Positions 37,680 to 61,689 of a DNA stretch of 64,000 bases are shown piece after piece. The stretch's first letter is position 1; the number at the start of each line of letters is the position of its first letter. The DNA lies in the NCBI GenBank assembly GCA_036250195.1, contig JAVHZZ010000004.1, positions 249,031,028 to 249,095,027 of the forward strand, given 5' to 3'. The notes under the pieces are model-generated. The model ran no database searches and had not been told where the DNA came from. It worked only from the letters and a program-made list of their open reading frames with translations. This DNA comes from Mixophyes australis (Eukaryota > Chordata > Amphibia > Anura > Limnodynastidae). A program made the position numbers and the translations under genes.

Positions 37680-38230
37680 CAGGTTGATTTTATGTGGAGG
37701 TTGCATGAAGCATCCTGGATTGGTTAAAGGGGCAGGAGGCTGGATTACCTCGTGCCAGGGTATGTTTGTAAATCTGTATAAAAAGGAGCACTGTTTGACC
37801 ATGTAGCATTATTCCATCTGTATCTTTCTGGAGATCATTAATACCACAAACTAGTGTAACTGTCCTTATTAGGACACTTGAGCTAATAAAACATCATTGC
37901 TTCAAGATCCTGCTTTGACGACTACTTACCTGCTGTAATTCCTGTGACCTGCAGATTAAACCAAATCTAATCTGTTATCCAGCTGTTCTGAGGTTGGAAC
38001 CCAGCATCTAGTACCATCACTCTGCCTGCTACCCTGCAGCTCTGGCCAGTGTGATAGTCCAGGGGGGACCATCCACGGTAACCACGATCTAAGGGCAAGA
38101 AGTCAGGTGTACCAGCCCAAGTGTAGCAGCAAGTGGGTACCCCAGCAGCGAGAGTTACCCAGAAGGATGCGTTTCTAGGTGCAGCTAAGGAGCCTAGTGG
38201 TGGCAGTTGCAAAAGTCCCTCCTATTGCGG
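37680..38230 (+). mobile_element. Possible LTR with leader sequence
   Basis: TATAAAAA at 37777-37784 and AATAAA at 37885-37890 are spaced as in a U3-R unit. A GC-rich leader-like stretch (GGTTAGGGGGCGCATTTGG) follows near 38230. No matching second LTR or coding region is visible, so this is tentative. Confidence 0.4.
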
Positions 38231-38467
38231 TTAGGGGGCGCATTTGGAAGAAAGAAAGGGGACGGTGGTAAGGCCAGCCGAGCCAGTCACCAGAAACACA
38301 ACAGACAGGGTGGCATAGAAGGTACTTGAAGTCTGACTTGATTGCAGTGGAGGATGACAGGTGCCACTGCCCAAAGAGTATCGCCTCTGACTTCCCACAG
38401 TTGACCTTCGTCCCTGAAGCTCGGCCGAAGTTCTAGCAGGTCTGAACGAATGCTGTTATTCAATTTG
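38231..38467. other. Intergenic, possibly a continuation of the LTR leader
   Basis: Contains purine-rich AGAAAGAAAGGGGACGGTGG. No gene. Confidence 0.35.
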
Positions 38468-39650
38468 TCAAAGCAGATACCACTCTGTTGACTTGAACAG
38501 TTTCATAATGTTAGATTGTACAGTGTTATCCAGAAATTTGACATATAGAAAAAAGATAAAAATATTCCATAAAACAGGGATTATATCTGGAGGGGTAGCA
38601 ACCTGTCTAGGTAAAGTATGTCCAGCAAGTTGGTCTTTAATGTGCCTAGGAGAGGTGGAAACTGGGGATATTCTTTGCCGTAGTATTAGTTCCCTTGCAG
38701 TGATCACAAATACTGTCAGTATAGGATACAATTCTGAGGACAGCAGTTTAGTTTTCTAGTGTTTAAAGTTGGCAAATAGAATGACTTATAGGTCCTTTAT
38801 TAATAACAGCTTTAGAGTACAAATAACAAAGTCTTTAACCTTGATTTTTCTACAATTACAAAATTTATTATGTCTGCTTGTTATATGTTACATTTTGGGC
38901 ACATTCCCGTCTCCCCCTTCATCATATACCTATACCATAATTGGGATATATAGGCTCTGTTAATTGTATTAATATGAACATTTCAATGTGGGCTCAAAGT
39001 GATTCAACAAAGATTCTGGGTCAATCAGATCAGGGATATATTTTTGCCAAATCGCTTGCAGGAATTAGGTCTGCATATAAATATCTTATTCTGTACGTTT
39101 TTGACTTTTTGCAAATTAATTAGATTCTGGTTTATTTGGTGGTTGCAGTGTAATATTATCTGTCTTTATTGAGGATATGTAAAGACACAATTGCAAAAAC
39201 ATAGTAGAATTGAGTATTGGGAATGTTTACTCTCTCATTAAGCTGTTGAAAGCTGTACATACCCCTGAATTGAATACATCTTCTATAGCGAGTCACTACT
39301 ATTCCTTTACTTTTCCAGTTAAGCAATGTGACATTGTTTAGACTTGGAATGAATATCGGGTCCCTCCATATTGGAATAAATTAAGAGTATCTATAATTCC
39401 TGTAATTTTTTTTATTGATTTGTATCCAGGCTTTATAGGAAATGTTATGGTGGAACTGTTTCAGGATTAGAGATCTTGGGAGGTATAATAATGCGGCAAG
39501 TGAATAGGGGTGGAAGAGCTCATATCCTAACATATGGTTTGTGAAGTGATCCTGATTCAAGAATATATCTGAAATATATCTAAATAAGGCTGCACTGGTG
39601 AAGGAGAGTGTTTCAGGTAGGGCTATATCCCATGTTTTGTTTCGTGTTTT
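38468..39650 (-). mobile_element. L1-like LINE, ORF2 C-terminal region (decayed)
   Basis: Minus-strand translation in several frames shows L1-type ORF2 C-terminal features: an ALFRYISDIFLNQDHF/LFHPYSLAALLYLP segment (39640-39480) and KAWIQINKK. Then comes a W..KG..TRYRR..F.GMYSFQQLNE stretch (about 39330-39240) and a CPKC finger-like motif near 38900. The last frame (38468-38731) matches the conserved helical end. Many stops are present. Confidence 0.65.
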
Positions 39651-40200
39651 TTTTTACCAAGTATCAATTAGCTTCTAGCAATCCAATGTTTTTTATTTTG
39701 CCAAAAAAAGTGAGAAAATCATTTTTTACATGTGTGAAGATCTATTTTGTTTAGCCTAAGGGGAAGCATTTGAAGGGGTGGATCACATGTTTACATGCAA
39801 ATCTAAATGAGACTCTATGCTTGCCCTGCAAGCTGGTGACAAGATCTATACTCCCTTGACTATTCTCTGAACTTATGTCGTTTAAGGAAATTTTTCCCAT
39901 TTTTAAGGCTTACAGGTAAATTGTGTAAACCAGATGTAATACATTTCTGCACTCAAATTGCTTAGTCTGTAGCTATAAAATATATTATGCAGACGTGATT
40001 GCATTTTACATGTAGTGTGTAAGCAGCGTTTACATCTGCAGTTGTGGTGGAGGATGTCAATGGAGAACACTTGATAGATCTTTTTGTTTTCACTTCAGCG
40101 AATACGAGTAAATGGAGCATGCAACATCTGTAAGTTGCCGATTTGACTGTAGACTCAAGTGGTAATGTGTATGAGGTCTTTGGAACCAATAGGTTCCATC
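39651..40200. other. Intergenic, nothing recognised
   Basis: No motif seen. Confidence 0.5.
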
Positions 40201-40204
40201 CTCA

Positions 40205-41082
40205 TACCCGTTTGCATCCTTTCTCACCACGGAAGCTACGGAAACCCTTGTTAACTCGCTTGTAATCTCTCGCCTTGAGTACTGTAACCTCCTTCTCTCT
40301 GGCCTACCTGACTCTCACCTTGACTCTCTTAAGTCTATCCTTAATGCTGCTACCCGCCTCATTTTTCTCTCCCACCGCTCTATCTCTGCTGTCTCCCTCC
40401 AACAGTCACTACATTGGCTCCCTATGGTCTACAGAATTAAATTTAAACTTCTCACCCTCACCTTTAAAGCTCTTAATCAATCCTCCCCTTGGTACATCTC
40501 CAATCTCATCTCTACCTACACTCTTAGCCCGCCCCCTCCGCTCTGCCTGTTACCGTCGCCTCACTACTTCACTGATCACCTCTTCTCACTCCCGTCTCCA
40601 GGACCTTGCCCGGGCTGCTCCCCAGCTGTGGAACAATCGTCCACATTCCATCAGGGTAGCATCTACTTTCAAAGGCTTCACGCGCACCCTTAAGACTCAT
40701 TTCTTTATTCAAGTCGATCAGTCCTCCTCCTAACTCCCTTGTCCCGGCTCTCTCCTCCAGTTAGTACCACCCTATTTGTGTCTCCCCCTTTCCGTTAGGA
40801 TGTAAGCTCTCAGGAGCAGGGCCCTCTTTCCTTGTGTGCTCCTTCTACTATTCCATCACCCTCTGTACCTCTTGGCCTGCTTCCCTAGCCCTGTTTTCTT
40901 AAGCTTAGGCCAACTTCTCGCTGATTTCTACCATCACTTTCACTCATTGTTCCAGAAATAATTTGATTTGTATTACCATGTTACCTGTGTGTGTATATAT
41001 TTTTGTTCTTCATTTTCTGTATCATGTTATGTCTTCAGTCACTGTTTTCTGTATATGTCATGTGGTTTCTTATAACTTAAAG

Positions 41083-41124
<42 letters not shown>

Positions 41125-41125
41125 C
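40205..41125 (+). mobile_element. L2-like LINE, 3' end with (TAA)n tail
   Basis: Across two frames: LEYCNLLLSGLP, LHWLPMVYRIKFKLL, TFKALNQSSP, then the C-terminal THFFIQ. The 3' UTR has 'GGATGTAAGCTCTCAGGAGC' and a (TAA)n tail at 41085-41123. Close in type to 54690-55246. Confidence 0.82.
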
Positions 41126-42262
41126 TTTCACTGGCCTTGAATGTTAGTAAAATTATGCTTTTAACAGAAGTGGGTAACCAATTATAAGGCCTCCATTTGT
41201 AAGTATCACAGAAAGCCCAGAGTGCATAGACCTCAGGAGGTGCAATTGCTGGCTTTTGTGTACTGCATTTTGGGCTCTTTGTTTGCTATCATGTTTATGT
41301 GTATGTTATTTATTTGTATCATGATCCCCTTAACACACAGCACTGTGTAATATGTCAGTGATTTATATATAAAGAATAACAATAAAAATAAATAGTTAAA
41401 ACAATTGCATAGGGTTTTTTTTAACTTTTGCTTGTTGACATGTATGATACACCTCAACTACTGTAAGCTATTTGTCAATGATTAGTCTCCTGTTTCTGCC
41501 TTTGCACCCAACAGATCACAATATATAAGGCAATTTGGATTGGAGTATCTATCCTTTTTAAGACAGTTCTCCTTTAAACTAAAATCTGGACAAAATGTAA
41601 TACTGAGCAGCGCTGCAGAAAAAATAAATCAATCACAAATGCTGCCAGCTTCAGGCAATGAGGCGATACCTGGAGGGACACTTGTGATGATACTTAGGGG
41701 CACTTTGTATATTAATGCATTTGCAAGAAATTGGTAAAATTTATGGATATAGCAAACTTTATGCAATCAGTATTTTCTATATAAAACAAATATGGGAGAT
41801 GCGGTATGTGACAAGAGCAGTTTAATGGACAGGATCAATTTACTTACGCTTGTATCTCCCATCATTTCATTAAGAGAGAATACTTTGACCAAAGTTTAAT
41901 TTGAATTTACATTTCAAGCTAATTCAATCCTACCAATACTTTGCTATCTACCAAAAATACATAAGATTTTCTGGTATAGATTAATTAATTTCACTTGATT
42001 TGCTCTATTTAGAGGTTTTCCTTAAAAAAAAATAATACAGCGATACTCAGCTGCTAAGTAAGTGTACCTGGGATGAATCCTACTATTGGGAAACTATACA
42101 TGTGCAGTCACCGTACACATCTATTGACCAAAAGCAGGGAAGAATAGCATGCCAAAATTATGTAGATCTGGATTGCAGTCTAATGGATACACATAAAGAT
42201 TTCATAAACTTACTAATATGATTTATTCTGACACATTATTTCAAATGTAGGGATACCTTTTT
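41126..42262. other. Intergenic; short palindromic repeat at 41790-41870
   Basis: ATGGGAGAT..TTGTATCTCCCAT at 41790-41867 has a relative at 43070-43140. Otherwise unassigned. Confidence 0.5.
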
Positions 42263-42264
42263 TT

Positions 42265-42645
42265 ATTACAATGTAGGGCAGCTATGGGCACTATTTTTGT
42301 GCCGAGTATTGCAAATTTGCACATAGGATATTGGGGAAAAAAATATTTTTTATCCTAATGAAACACAAATTGTCCTATACCAATGTTGATTTCTTATTCG
42401 TTTGGAAAAGCACTAAAGAGGAACTCAACTTATTTATGGAATACATTCATAAAAATAATCTCAATAGGATATTTACTTTTAAACTAGAGAAGAGAAGGGT
42501 AGAGATTCTGGATATAGCTTACAAAAAGTAACTGCCATCAAAATAAGGTTAGATGTCAACAGTTACCTCCACTTTACAAATTGTCATCAAGAGAAATGGA
42601 AAACAAAATTCCATTGAATAACTTTAATATTTATATAATCTAATA
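42265..42645 (+). mobile_element. Penelope-like element fragment (RT)
   Basis: Plus-strand translation shows the Penelope-type RT order: AMGTIFVPSIANLHIGYW, a degenerate catalytic stretch (NVDFLFVWKSTKEEL, where Y(V/I)DD would be), then VEILDI and, in another frame, NSYLHFTNCHQEKW. Confidence 0.75.
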
Positions 42646-44747
42646 CGTCAATATGTTTCATCCCCTTGACAAAGCCTTTCAGGATGAACCAGGTAGGGGA
42701 GGCATCTCCTGTACTAAAGCTGCCCGCAAGGAGCTCAGTTTCCATTCTTCTGGCCTGCGGACCAGGATCTCTAGAGCAAGGAATACACACAGGATTCGCA
42801 GATATGCATGGTATACAGGTTTTTTTTGTGCTTTATCTTTATTCTCTAATAAAATGGATTATACCGTAAGGGTAATTGATTGGAAAGAAAAGGAAGCACT
42901 AATGACCATGATGTAATTCTGTAATATTGACAATCATTATTAAAGCTCTCTTTCATTTATCTCTGGTAAATGCGTTTATCTATTTTTATAGATTGAATTA
43001 TCCATAAACTGTCCCAGTTGAACACTCCTCACCCTCTATTTACTTGTAGGTATTTTTTTTACATTAAAAAATATGGGAGACATGGTCAATGGCAGTCTGA
43101 AGGACAGTATAGTTTTGCTAATACTTGTATCTCCCATCATTTCCACAACAGTTTGTCACGTCCACTCCCTCCCATCTAAAGATGCACTAATTCCAGGATT
43201 CAGTTTGGGACCAGGATGAACAGTAAGGGCCTTATTTAAATGAACCACACCGTCTCTTTCAATAAAGCCCACCAATTAGTGTTTCGGTGGGGGGTTGCCC
43301 TTTCCATGCTGATTGCGGCTAATATTACCAGGAGAAGCAGCAAAGCACATTCTAAATAATTTAAAGCTGCTCAAGCAAGTGTTACATACTTTATGCAACA
43401 GCTGTGTGTGCAGGAATCGCAGTCATTCAATCAAACCTCCTATCCACAGTGCAGAATACAATAGATGTGATACTGCAAATCAGGAAAACTAGGGGATGGG
43501 GAAGGGCATTGTTGAGAGAAAAATGGAAAATCCCTTTAATTGCTTTTAATCTTGGCAGCCAAATATTTGTTCTCACTTTCTAAACAGCACTAGAGAGGTG
43601 ATAGGCACTCATAAGTTGCTATGGGCTGTAGTACATTTTGCACATTGCACAATGTTATTCAATAACATCAAAGGTTTTTTCTTCAGCAATATATAAAAGT
43701 GTGGCTTCAGTGCATCTCCACTTTGATAAAAATCCAGTCTGAAACATATTGCTATTTAATGAGTCTATACATTTTCACTATGCCTTTGTGTCACCTCTAA
43801 AAGGTTTAGAATGCAAGTAAGCTGTAATACTACACCTATATAAATCAGTGTTTTTCAATGTAAGTGCCCTTGTGCCAGAAGGTTTTGCTTCTATCAATAT
43901 ACATGAGACATACAAACAAGAGACGTAAAATAGGACCAGACATAACTAGAAATAATAGAATTTCAGGTGCATAATTCAATTTATTGCATCACATTATACA
44001 AGCATAAAATGTGGCTTTATGCCAAGAACCTTTTCAGTTTGAAAATTGAACATTCTCTTTTTTAGTTTTGGCTATGTACAAACAATGAAGCTCCTTGAAG
44101 TATATACATATATTTACATTTATATAGGATGTACAATAATATAGAAACTTTCCTCAGAAATATCTGAAGTACAAAAACATGTTGCGCTGTAAACAGGTTT
44201 GCAGTTCCAAGTTTGGTGATCAAATGGAAGATATCAAGTCAAAGAAACAAATTGTAAAACAGACAGGAAGCATAATGCAAAAAAAGTACAAAAAGGTGGA
44301 GAATTGTCCGACTTTATCCTTTTCCATATATAGAGTTTAAATAGCAGAGGATGTCTTCCAGTGATCACATGTTAGCTGTGCAACTAGAAACACTGCAATG
44401 TCACATTGCAAGATAATTTCACAGTAAATCAGTTGCTGGGTACTAATGCTGTACTGTGGCCTTGTATCTTCTTCCCATGCAATAAGATACCAATTTTTAT
44501 TCTCTGTGAATGAAAGCAAGGAAGATAGTTAGTTGACCTTAGTGCACATCTGTTTCCAAGAAAGGAAAAAAATATTTAAAGATGGACCAAGGTTAAGATG
44601 AGAAGAGACCAAAATATGTCATACTTACCTGCTTTGCATACCATCCTTCTAGGAGCAGGTATGAAAAGAAAATGTGGCTGTGGCTTAATGAGGCAATGTG
44701 TGTCATCCAGTGGGCATTTAATGGCATATGATGATGTTTACCACACC
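42646..44747. other. Intergenic, mostly unassigned
   Basis: Contains the second ATGGGAGAC..TATCTCCCAT unit (43070-43140). No protein motif found in the short frames. Confidence 0.45.
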
Positions 44748-44755
44748 ATCGTGCC

Positions 44756-44921
44756 CAGGGGCAGGCTGGGCTGGGGAGAAGGGGGGCATCTGCCCCCTGG
44801 GTCGGTCCCTTAATGGGCTAACTTGGGCTGGGTCATTGGGCCACCTGCATAATTTTTCATTTAAAATAGGCTGCCAAGTCGACTCTTGCCCCCCAGGCGA
44901 AAATTTGCCAGCCCTCCTCTG
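44756..44921. mobile_element. hAT-type non-autonomous element (166 bp)
   Basis: Starts CAGGGGCAGGCTGGGC and ends in the inverse CCAGCCCTCCTCTG. Flanks ATCGTGCC (44748-44755) and ATCATGCC (44922-44929) form an 8-bp duplication with one change. Confidence 0.85.
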
Positions 44922-44929
44922 ATCATGCC

Positions 44930-45891
44930 CCTGTTCACTCGATGTTCACTGAGGTTGGTGGGCTTGTTGATGCAATTTTCATCATTATGACATGTCCCTT
45001 ATAACTTAGCAGGCCAGTTAGCACATTCAGTGAGAATCAAATGGTAGTCTAGAAAGTCTACCAATTGTCCGGGAGACTCCAGGACATTTTGGGAGACTAG
45101 TCAACTATGATGTATATAAAGAACCTTAATCCAAGTTTAGGTAACCTATGTTTATTCTGTTAAATGAATCCCAGCACCTACACACAGTAGAGGAAGCCAT
45201 TTTGTGGGCTGAATCAATATTCAAGGTGATAAAGCCTATTCACTAACTAGTGACATCTTCCTAATGAACATTGGTTCACTTAACTAAATGCCTGCCTCAA
45301 GTATATGCAATTTATGGGTCTAGTTTAGGCTCCTGTCATGTTAAAATTGTGATTTATTTATGAAAAATTGTATAAAAAAAAATAAAATTAGGGGAGAAAA
45401 GAATGCAATTCCCTCAAGAACCCTCTATGTTCTTAGAGTATCAGAGCCAATTAGTTATCTATATGTTAAATCTATAGGTTGTTATCCAATAGTCTTATTG
45501 GGTATATAAGCCCAAAATGTAATCACTTGAGCTATAATTTCCAATCATTTCCAATCTGTTTATTGATTCATAAAGTTCATGATAGATATAGTATTCTGTC
45601 GTTTTATATTCAGCAAGTGATGTATTATATTATCCCTATTGAACACTAAATTCATACACGCTCCTTTATTTATTTGACAACATTATATAGTAAATAACCA
45701 CGGTAATGTATTGTGAATAGTAACAATGTTTAAGTTGTTAGATATGAGTTTGTCTACAATTTAATGGCCATATTAATATATGTCATTATCATGAAGTATA
45801 CTCTTATTGCAGCACAATTTCATTTGTTAGCTATAGTGTGCTCCATAGTATCTGATTTTTAGCAAATAACCCATTTATTAAGGTTCTTTAA
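44930..45891. other. Intergenic, nothing recognised
   Basis: AT-rich, no motif. Confidence 0.5.
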
Positions 45892-46092
45892 CATTTCATG
45901 TTCATAAGACAGACATATTCATACTATTGCAGAAATCTGTTTCTTATTGCCTACATGCAGGTAGATAGATGTTACTTATTTTGTTGTTCAAATGTGTGTA
46001 AACAGCATAGTCCCTTTCAGCTCTATCTTTATTGTGCAGCTTTCTTTCACAATGTAACTCTCCTGCACATTCTAAGACTGAAGCATGAGAAC
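45892..46092 (+). repeat. Direct repeat D1 (~200 bp)
   Basis: From ATTTCATGTTCATAA to GACTGAAGCATGAG. It aligns with 46945-47140 at roughly 80-85% by eye. Confidence 0.85.
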
Positions 46093-46944
46093 GGGCCGGC
46101 GGAATGCGGTAAGCAGGGTAAGCAAGGCGAGGGGGCGCCAAGACTGAAGGGCGCTCCCCCGCCTGCCATCCCCACTTACTGCGTTCCACCGGCACATCCT
46201 CCCCCTCCCCTCTGTTCCCTTCTCACTGATAAAGTCGGGCGTGACGTCTGGCAGTAAAGAGCGGCACAAAGAGGAGCAGCACACCAAAACAGGAGAAGAG
46301 AAGAACACAGAAGAAGAGAAGAGAAGGAAAGAATGTCATAGAAAGGTAAGTAAATAACGGAGGAATTCAGTGGTGAAAAAGGAGGGGGACAGTGGTGAAA
46401 AAGGAGGGGGACAGTATGTGGTGAAAAAGGAGAGGGACACTATTGTGGGGAAAAAGGAGGGGGACAGTATGTGGGGTAAAAGGAGGGGGGCAGTATGTGG
46501 GGAAAAAGGAGGCGGACACTAATGTTGATGAAGGAGGGGGATAGCAATGTTGATGAAGGAGGCGGACGGCAGTGTGGATGAGAAGGCGGCAGCAGTGCTA
46601 TGAGGAGAGGGCCTGATAAAGGTGCAAAGTGTAATGATGAAGGGGCACATTGGGATCAAAAGAGGGCACAGTATAATGAAGAGGGCACAGTGTGATGAAG
46701 GAGGGTGCACAACCAAACAAATTTGCAAAAAAAATAAAATCTTATTACAAAGAATACATATTCTTCATTTATATTCATATAGCAATTCATGTTTGCTGTA
46801 ATGTATTTATTTGTATTAGTAGAGTGTATTATATGATTTGTATTGAAAGAAAAAGCATTATTGCATGAACAAATAATTTATAAAGGCGGAGGGCCCAAAA
46901 TAAATTTTTGGTGGGGGGCACCGGACATGCTAGCACCAGCCTTG
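46093..46944. mobile_element. Possible hAT-like non-autonomous element between direct repeats
   Basis: The right end reads GCTAGCACCAGCCTTG (inverse CAAGGCTGGTGCTAG, like other hAT-type ends here). Inside lies a GC-rich left part, and at about 46365-46700 a minisatellite of 'GGTGAAAAAGGAGGGGGACAG' units. The left terminus is not clear. Confidence 0.5.
46365..46700 (+). repeat. Minisatellite, ~26-30-bp G-rich unit
   Basis: Variants of AAAAAGGAGGGGGACAGTATG and later GATGAAGGAGG repeat with gradual drift. Confidence 0.8.
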
Positions 46945-47145
46945 ATTTCATGTTCATAAAACAAACCTGTTCATACTACTGCAGCAATCTGATGTTTCTT
47001 ATTACCTATATTTATTGCTTATTTTGCTGTTCAAATTTGTATAAACAGCACGGTCTCATTTAGCTCTGTCTTTGTTGAGCAGCATACTTCCACACTTGTG
47101 ACACTCCTGCAAGTTCAACGACTGAAGCATGAGGACGCATTAGTT
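46945..47145 (+). repeat. Direct repeat D2 (~200 bp)
   Basis: Second copy of the 45892-46092 sequence, again starting ATTTCATGTTCATAA and ending GACTGAAGCATGAG. Confidence 0.85.
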
Positions 47146-48434
47146 CAGAAGCAAACAGTGTCCTTATTCAGCATTGTTTGCTTTTGTTAAATAATATGTT
47201 TCTGTAGTGATCCAGGCTTAGACGTGATTACTGCTTATATTGATTGCTCTTATTTAAATACGTTTATCTGTGAGGATATGGTACCCTCTTAGAATGTCAT
47301 TTTTTTTTTTTCTGTTATAACTTATTTTAGTAGCTGCTAATTAGGTTCTTAATTACATACAGGGTTCTAAATTCTATCTTAGGACATAGAGGATCAATGT
47401 GCGGACACATCAGCAGATACCGACATATTTTTCGCTAAAAACTAGTAGTAGCAAGCCGATCATCTGTTAGTGCCTAATCTTTATTTTGACAGGTGACCAA
47501 TCAGATGAAAGATTTGTTAATTGACATGTCTTTAAACCAATTGTAAAAGGAAATTTGGTGGCGACCAATCATTAAACATTTAGCTTGCTAGACATATTAT
47601 TTGACCAATAGCAGTTTAGCAATGTTATTCTATTGTGCTCAGACCGAGCATATATTAATTTAACCTAACATTATTTGCCAGTTTACAATCGATCTTATTC
47701 ATACCAATAATTATGTTTTGTTTATTAAAAGGTTAATTATCAGTTTGTCAGTTTACTATCAGTCTTATACATAGTAATAATAGTATTTTATTTATTATAA
47801 AGTTGATTCTCTTACATTTTATAGTGTAGTCAGCCTCCATTGTGAACATTCTTAACGTGTAATACTATAACCAAATGGTCAAACAAATAATTTCTCTTTA
47901 GACTGGTGTTACATGTGAATATTATATTTTAATATAATGATTGTTAGTGCTTGTCTAAACTATTTAAATTAAATAAACAATTTTATTATTAGTTAACAGT
48001 GTACTAAAGACTGATATAAAAATCAATCAGTTTGATGATATAAAAGAGCTTAATGACCTTTTTAATGATTGGATAGCAAAGTAATGTGATTTTAAAATCA
48101 ACTGTGTACTAAAATGAAGTGATAAGTGATATTAGTGATTTTATGAACAAATGTGTATAAAAACAAATCATAATGTAAAAATTATTATAATAACTATCTT
48201 ACCTTAATAATAATTATACCGTAGTAAACAGTTTTTATCTTATATTTTGTGATCTCATGATAATTTATAATTTATTGTCTTATATTTTGCAATCTCATAA
48301 TATGTAATACAATATAATGTTATAAATTTCTATTGTCATCATTATTTTCATATCTGATATGTACTATATAGTCTATAATGTTATAGAAATTTTCCCTCAA
48401 TGTGATCTACCAATTCCACAACAAAAAAAACAAA
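47146..48434. other. Intergenic, AT-rich; two-copy ~70-bp repeat
   Basis: At 47680-47815 a unit containing 'CAGTTTAC(A/T)ATC..TCTTAT' and TTATTATTAAA-like words occurs twice. The rest is AT-rich without coding signs. Confidence 0.5.
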
Positions 48435-48919
48435 ATGGCCAGTTTTTTTAATAGTGTTGTGCTGAATCCAGATCCTTTCATTCCCTCTCCCTCCAGACTT
48501 CCAACTCCTGGTAAGTACATTATTTTATATTTCATGTTATATTTTTAGTTTTCAATTTTATATTCATTCTTTAGTTACTGTAAATATTACATTATCTAAA
48601 ATTATTAGACATATTGTCATATGAAAACATCATACTGTTTTTTTAATGATGATTTGTCTTATTCAGTAGAGGGAGAAAAATTATTGGAAATAGTAATTTC
48701 CAAAATTGAATGACTATTGTCAGTATTTAGAGAAAGTTAAATCATATATGTGAAATTGTAATTTCACAAAAAGATGCATATTCAAAATATTGTCCATGCC
48801 TTTAGGTGTTGGGCTGTCCATTAGAAAAATTCATCTATTTTCTTATTTCAAGAGCTCGTCCCCTCTTTTTATACCTAAGCTTACTTTTTCTAGACCAATA
48901 GCACTCAGGTCATTAGAGT

Positions 48920-49910
48920 TACCCCCTTAGTAGTTATCCCTATATAAAACTTAATACAGGTACAGCTTAATCCATAAATCACATTTTCTATGTCTCAATT
49001 GATGAAATATGATAGCTTGTGATCCTTTTGATACCTATCTGTTATTGATAGGGTTTTCTTCATATATTTACAGGCTTTGCATTTACCGCATTGATATGAA
49101 CCTATCATTGTATTTTCGGTTCTTGTACCGGAATTAAAATGACTATGAACCAGTTTGTTCCTGAGGTTGGTCGAACGTCTCCAGTTGATAACAGCTCTTG
49201 GTTCCAATTTACTTTCCAGGTCCAAATACGTTCTTAGGATCTCCAAATAGTTTTGAAAAATGTCCTTAATAGATTTCCATTCTTCACTGAAATTTCCTAT
49301 GCATCTAATCGTGTTATTCTTTTCTATGGTCACAGTTGGATATAAAAGATTATTACGATTACTCTTTTTAGTCTTATGCCATGCTTTCTTGATATTTCTT
49401 TAACTATATTCTCTTTTTTCAAGCCTTTTTGAGAGTTCTCCTGCTCGAAGTTCAAAATGTTGTTCATCCAAGCAGTTGCGCCTGCAGCGCAAAAATTCCT
49501 TTAAGGATAGGCGGGAAATGTAAACTACTATGATGCAATAAGCTGTTAATTGCTGTGTGCTTATGATACGGATCAGTTTCTACTTTCCCTCCAGGGCCAA
49601 ACGGAATCTGTAAATCCCAAAAATTGACCGCTGATTTGTCAATTTCCACGGTCAGTCTAAAATTTAAATCGTAAAACCAAAAGTTGATCTTTAGTCCTAT
49701 CCCAAATGATCAGAATATCATCAATGTAGCGAATCCCCATATTTACGTGTTTTGTAAAATGTTACTATTCTTCCACAAATACAACGTGACCCTCCCACCA
49801 TCTGGGGTACAAATTGGCATGAGTGGGCGTCCAGGCGGTGCCCATTGCTGTGCCCAGAATTTGGAGGAAAAACTTATGAAAGTATGCTTCATGATAATGA
49901 TATATATTAA
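48920..49910 (-). mobile_element. Penelope-like element fragment: RT end, linker and start of GIY-YIG
   Basis: Minus strand, from high to low coordinate: GTAMGTAWTPTHANLYPRWW (about 49855), the RT catalytic YIDDILIIW (about 49730), VNFWDLQI (about 49610), then the linker with NLRNKLVHSHF and CGKCKACKYM (about 49175-49060). The start of the GIY-YIG nuclease, CTCIKFYIG, lies near 48955-48935. Frameshifts and stops are present, and the nuclease is cut short near 48920. Confidence 0.85.
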
Positions 49911-50087
49911 TATGGCCATTAAATTGTAAACAAACTGTTCTCTAACAACTTAGTTAACATGTATTAACTTGTGGTAGTAATAGATGATATGATAGCTCTA
50001 AAGTACTGTACAGATAATTATAACACTGGCTCCCTCAGTACATTGTAGTTGTCATCAGTAATCATACCTTACTAAATATTTTCCCGC

Positions 50088-50093
50088 TTTATT
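50088..50093 (-). terminator. ANO4: Candidate ANO4 poly(A) signal
   Basis: AATAAA on the minus strand, five bases after the stop codon. Its use is unproven. Mammalian ANO4 transcripts have longer 3' UTRs. Confidence 0.35.
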
Positions 50094-50098
50094 CACAA

Positions 50099-61398
<11,300 letters not shown>

Positions 61399-61689
61399 CT
61401 GGATGGTTAACAAATAATGCTATCATTCACAAAGGAAGGCTTGGTTTTTATTTTATTTGTTTAAATGTTTATTTTATTAATTCATTGTTTTTGAGTAGAT
61501 ATGCATCAGTGCAAAAATTTACCAGTGCTGGAAAAATTACCTTTTCACCACTGAATGGCTATAGCACTACAGCAAACCGTTCAATTGTGTTGGCTACATA
61601 CACTGTTGTCAGATAAATGTACACCAATCAAAGTGTCCTAATGTGATGCAATTTGGGTGCAATTTTCTAAGGTGAAAAAGAGTTTTTTT
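61399..61689. other. ANO4 intron, nothing recognised
   Basis: No motif. Confidence 0.5.

Noticed and set aside
37680..38230. Calling a complete LTR retrotransposon here
   Set aside because: Only TATA-like and AATAAA signals in plausible spacing were seen. There is no partner LTR, primer site or coding region that I could confirm.
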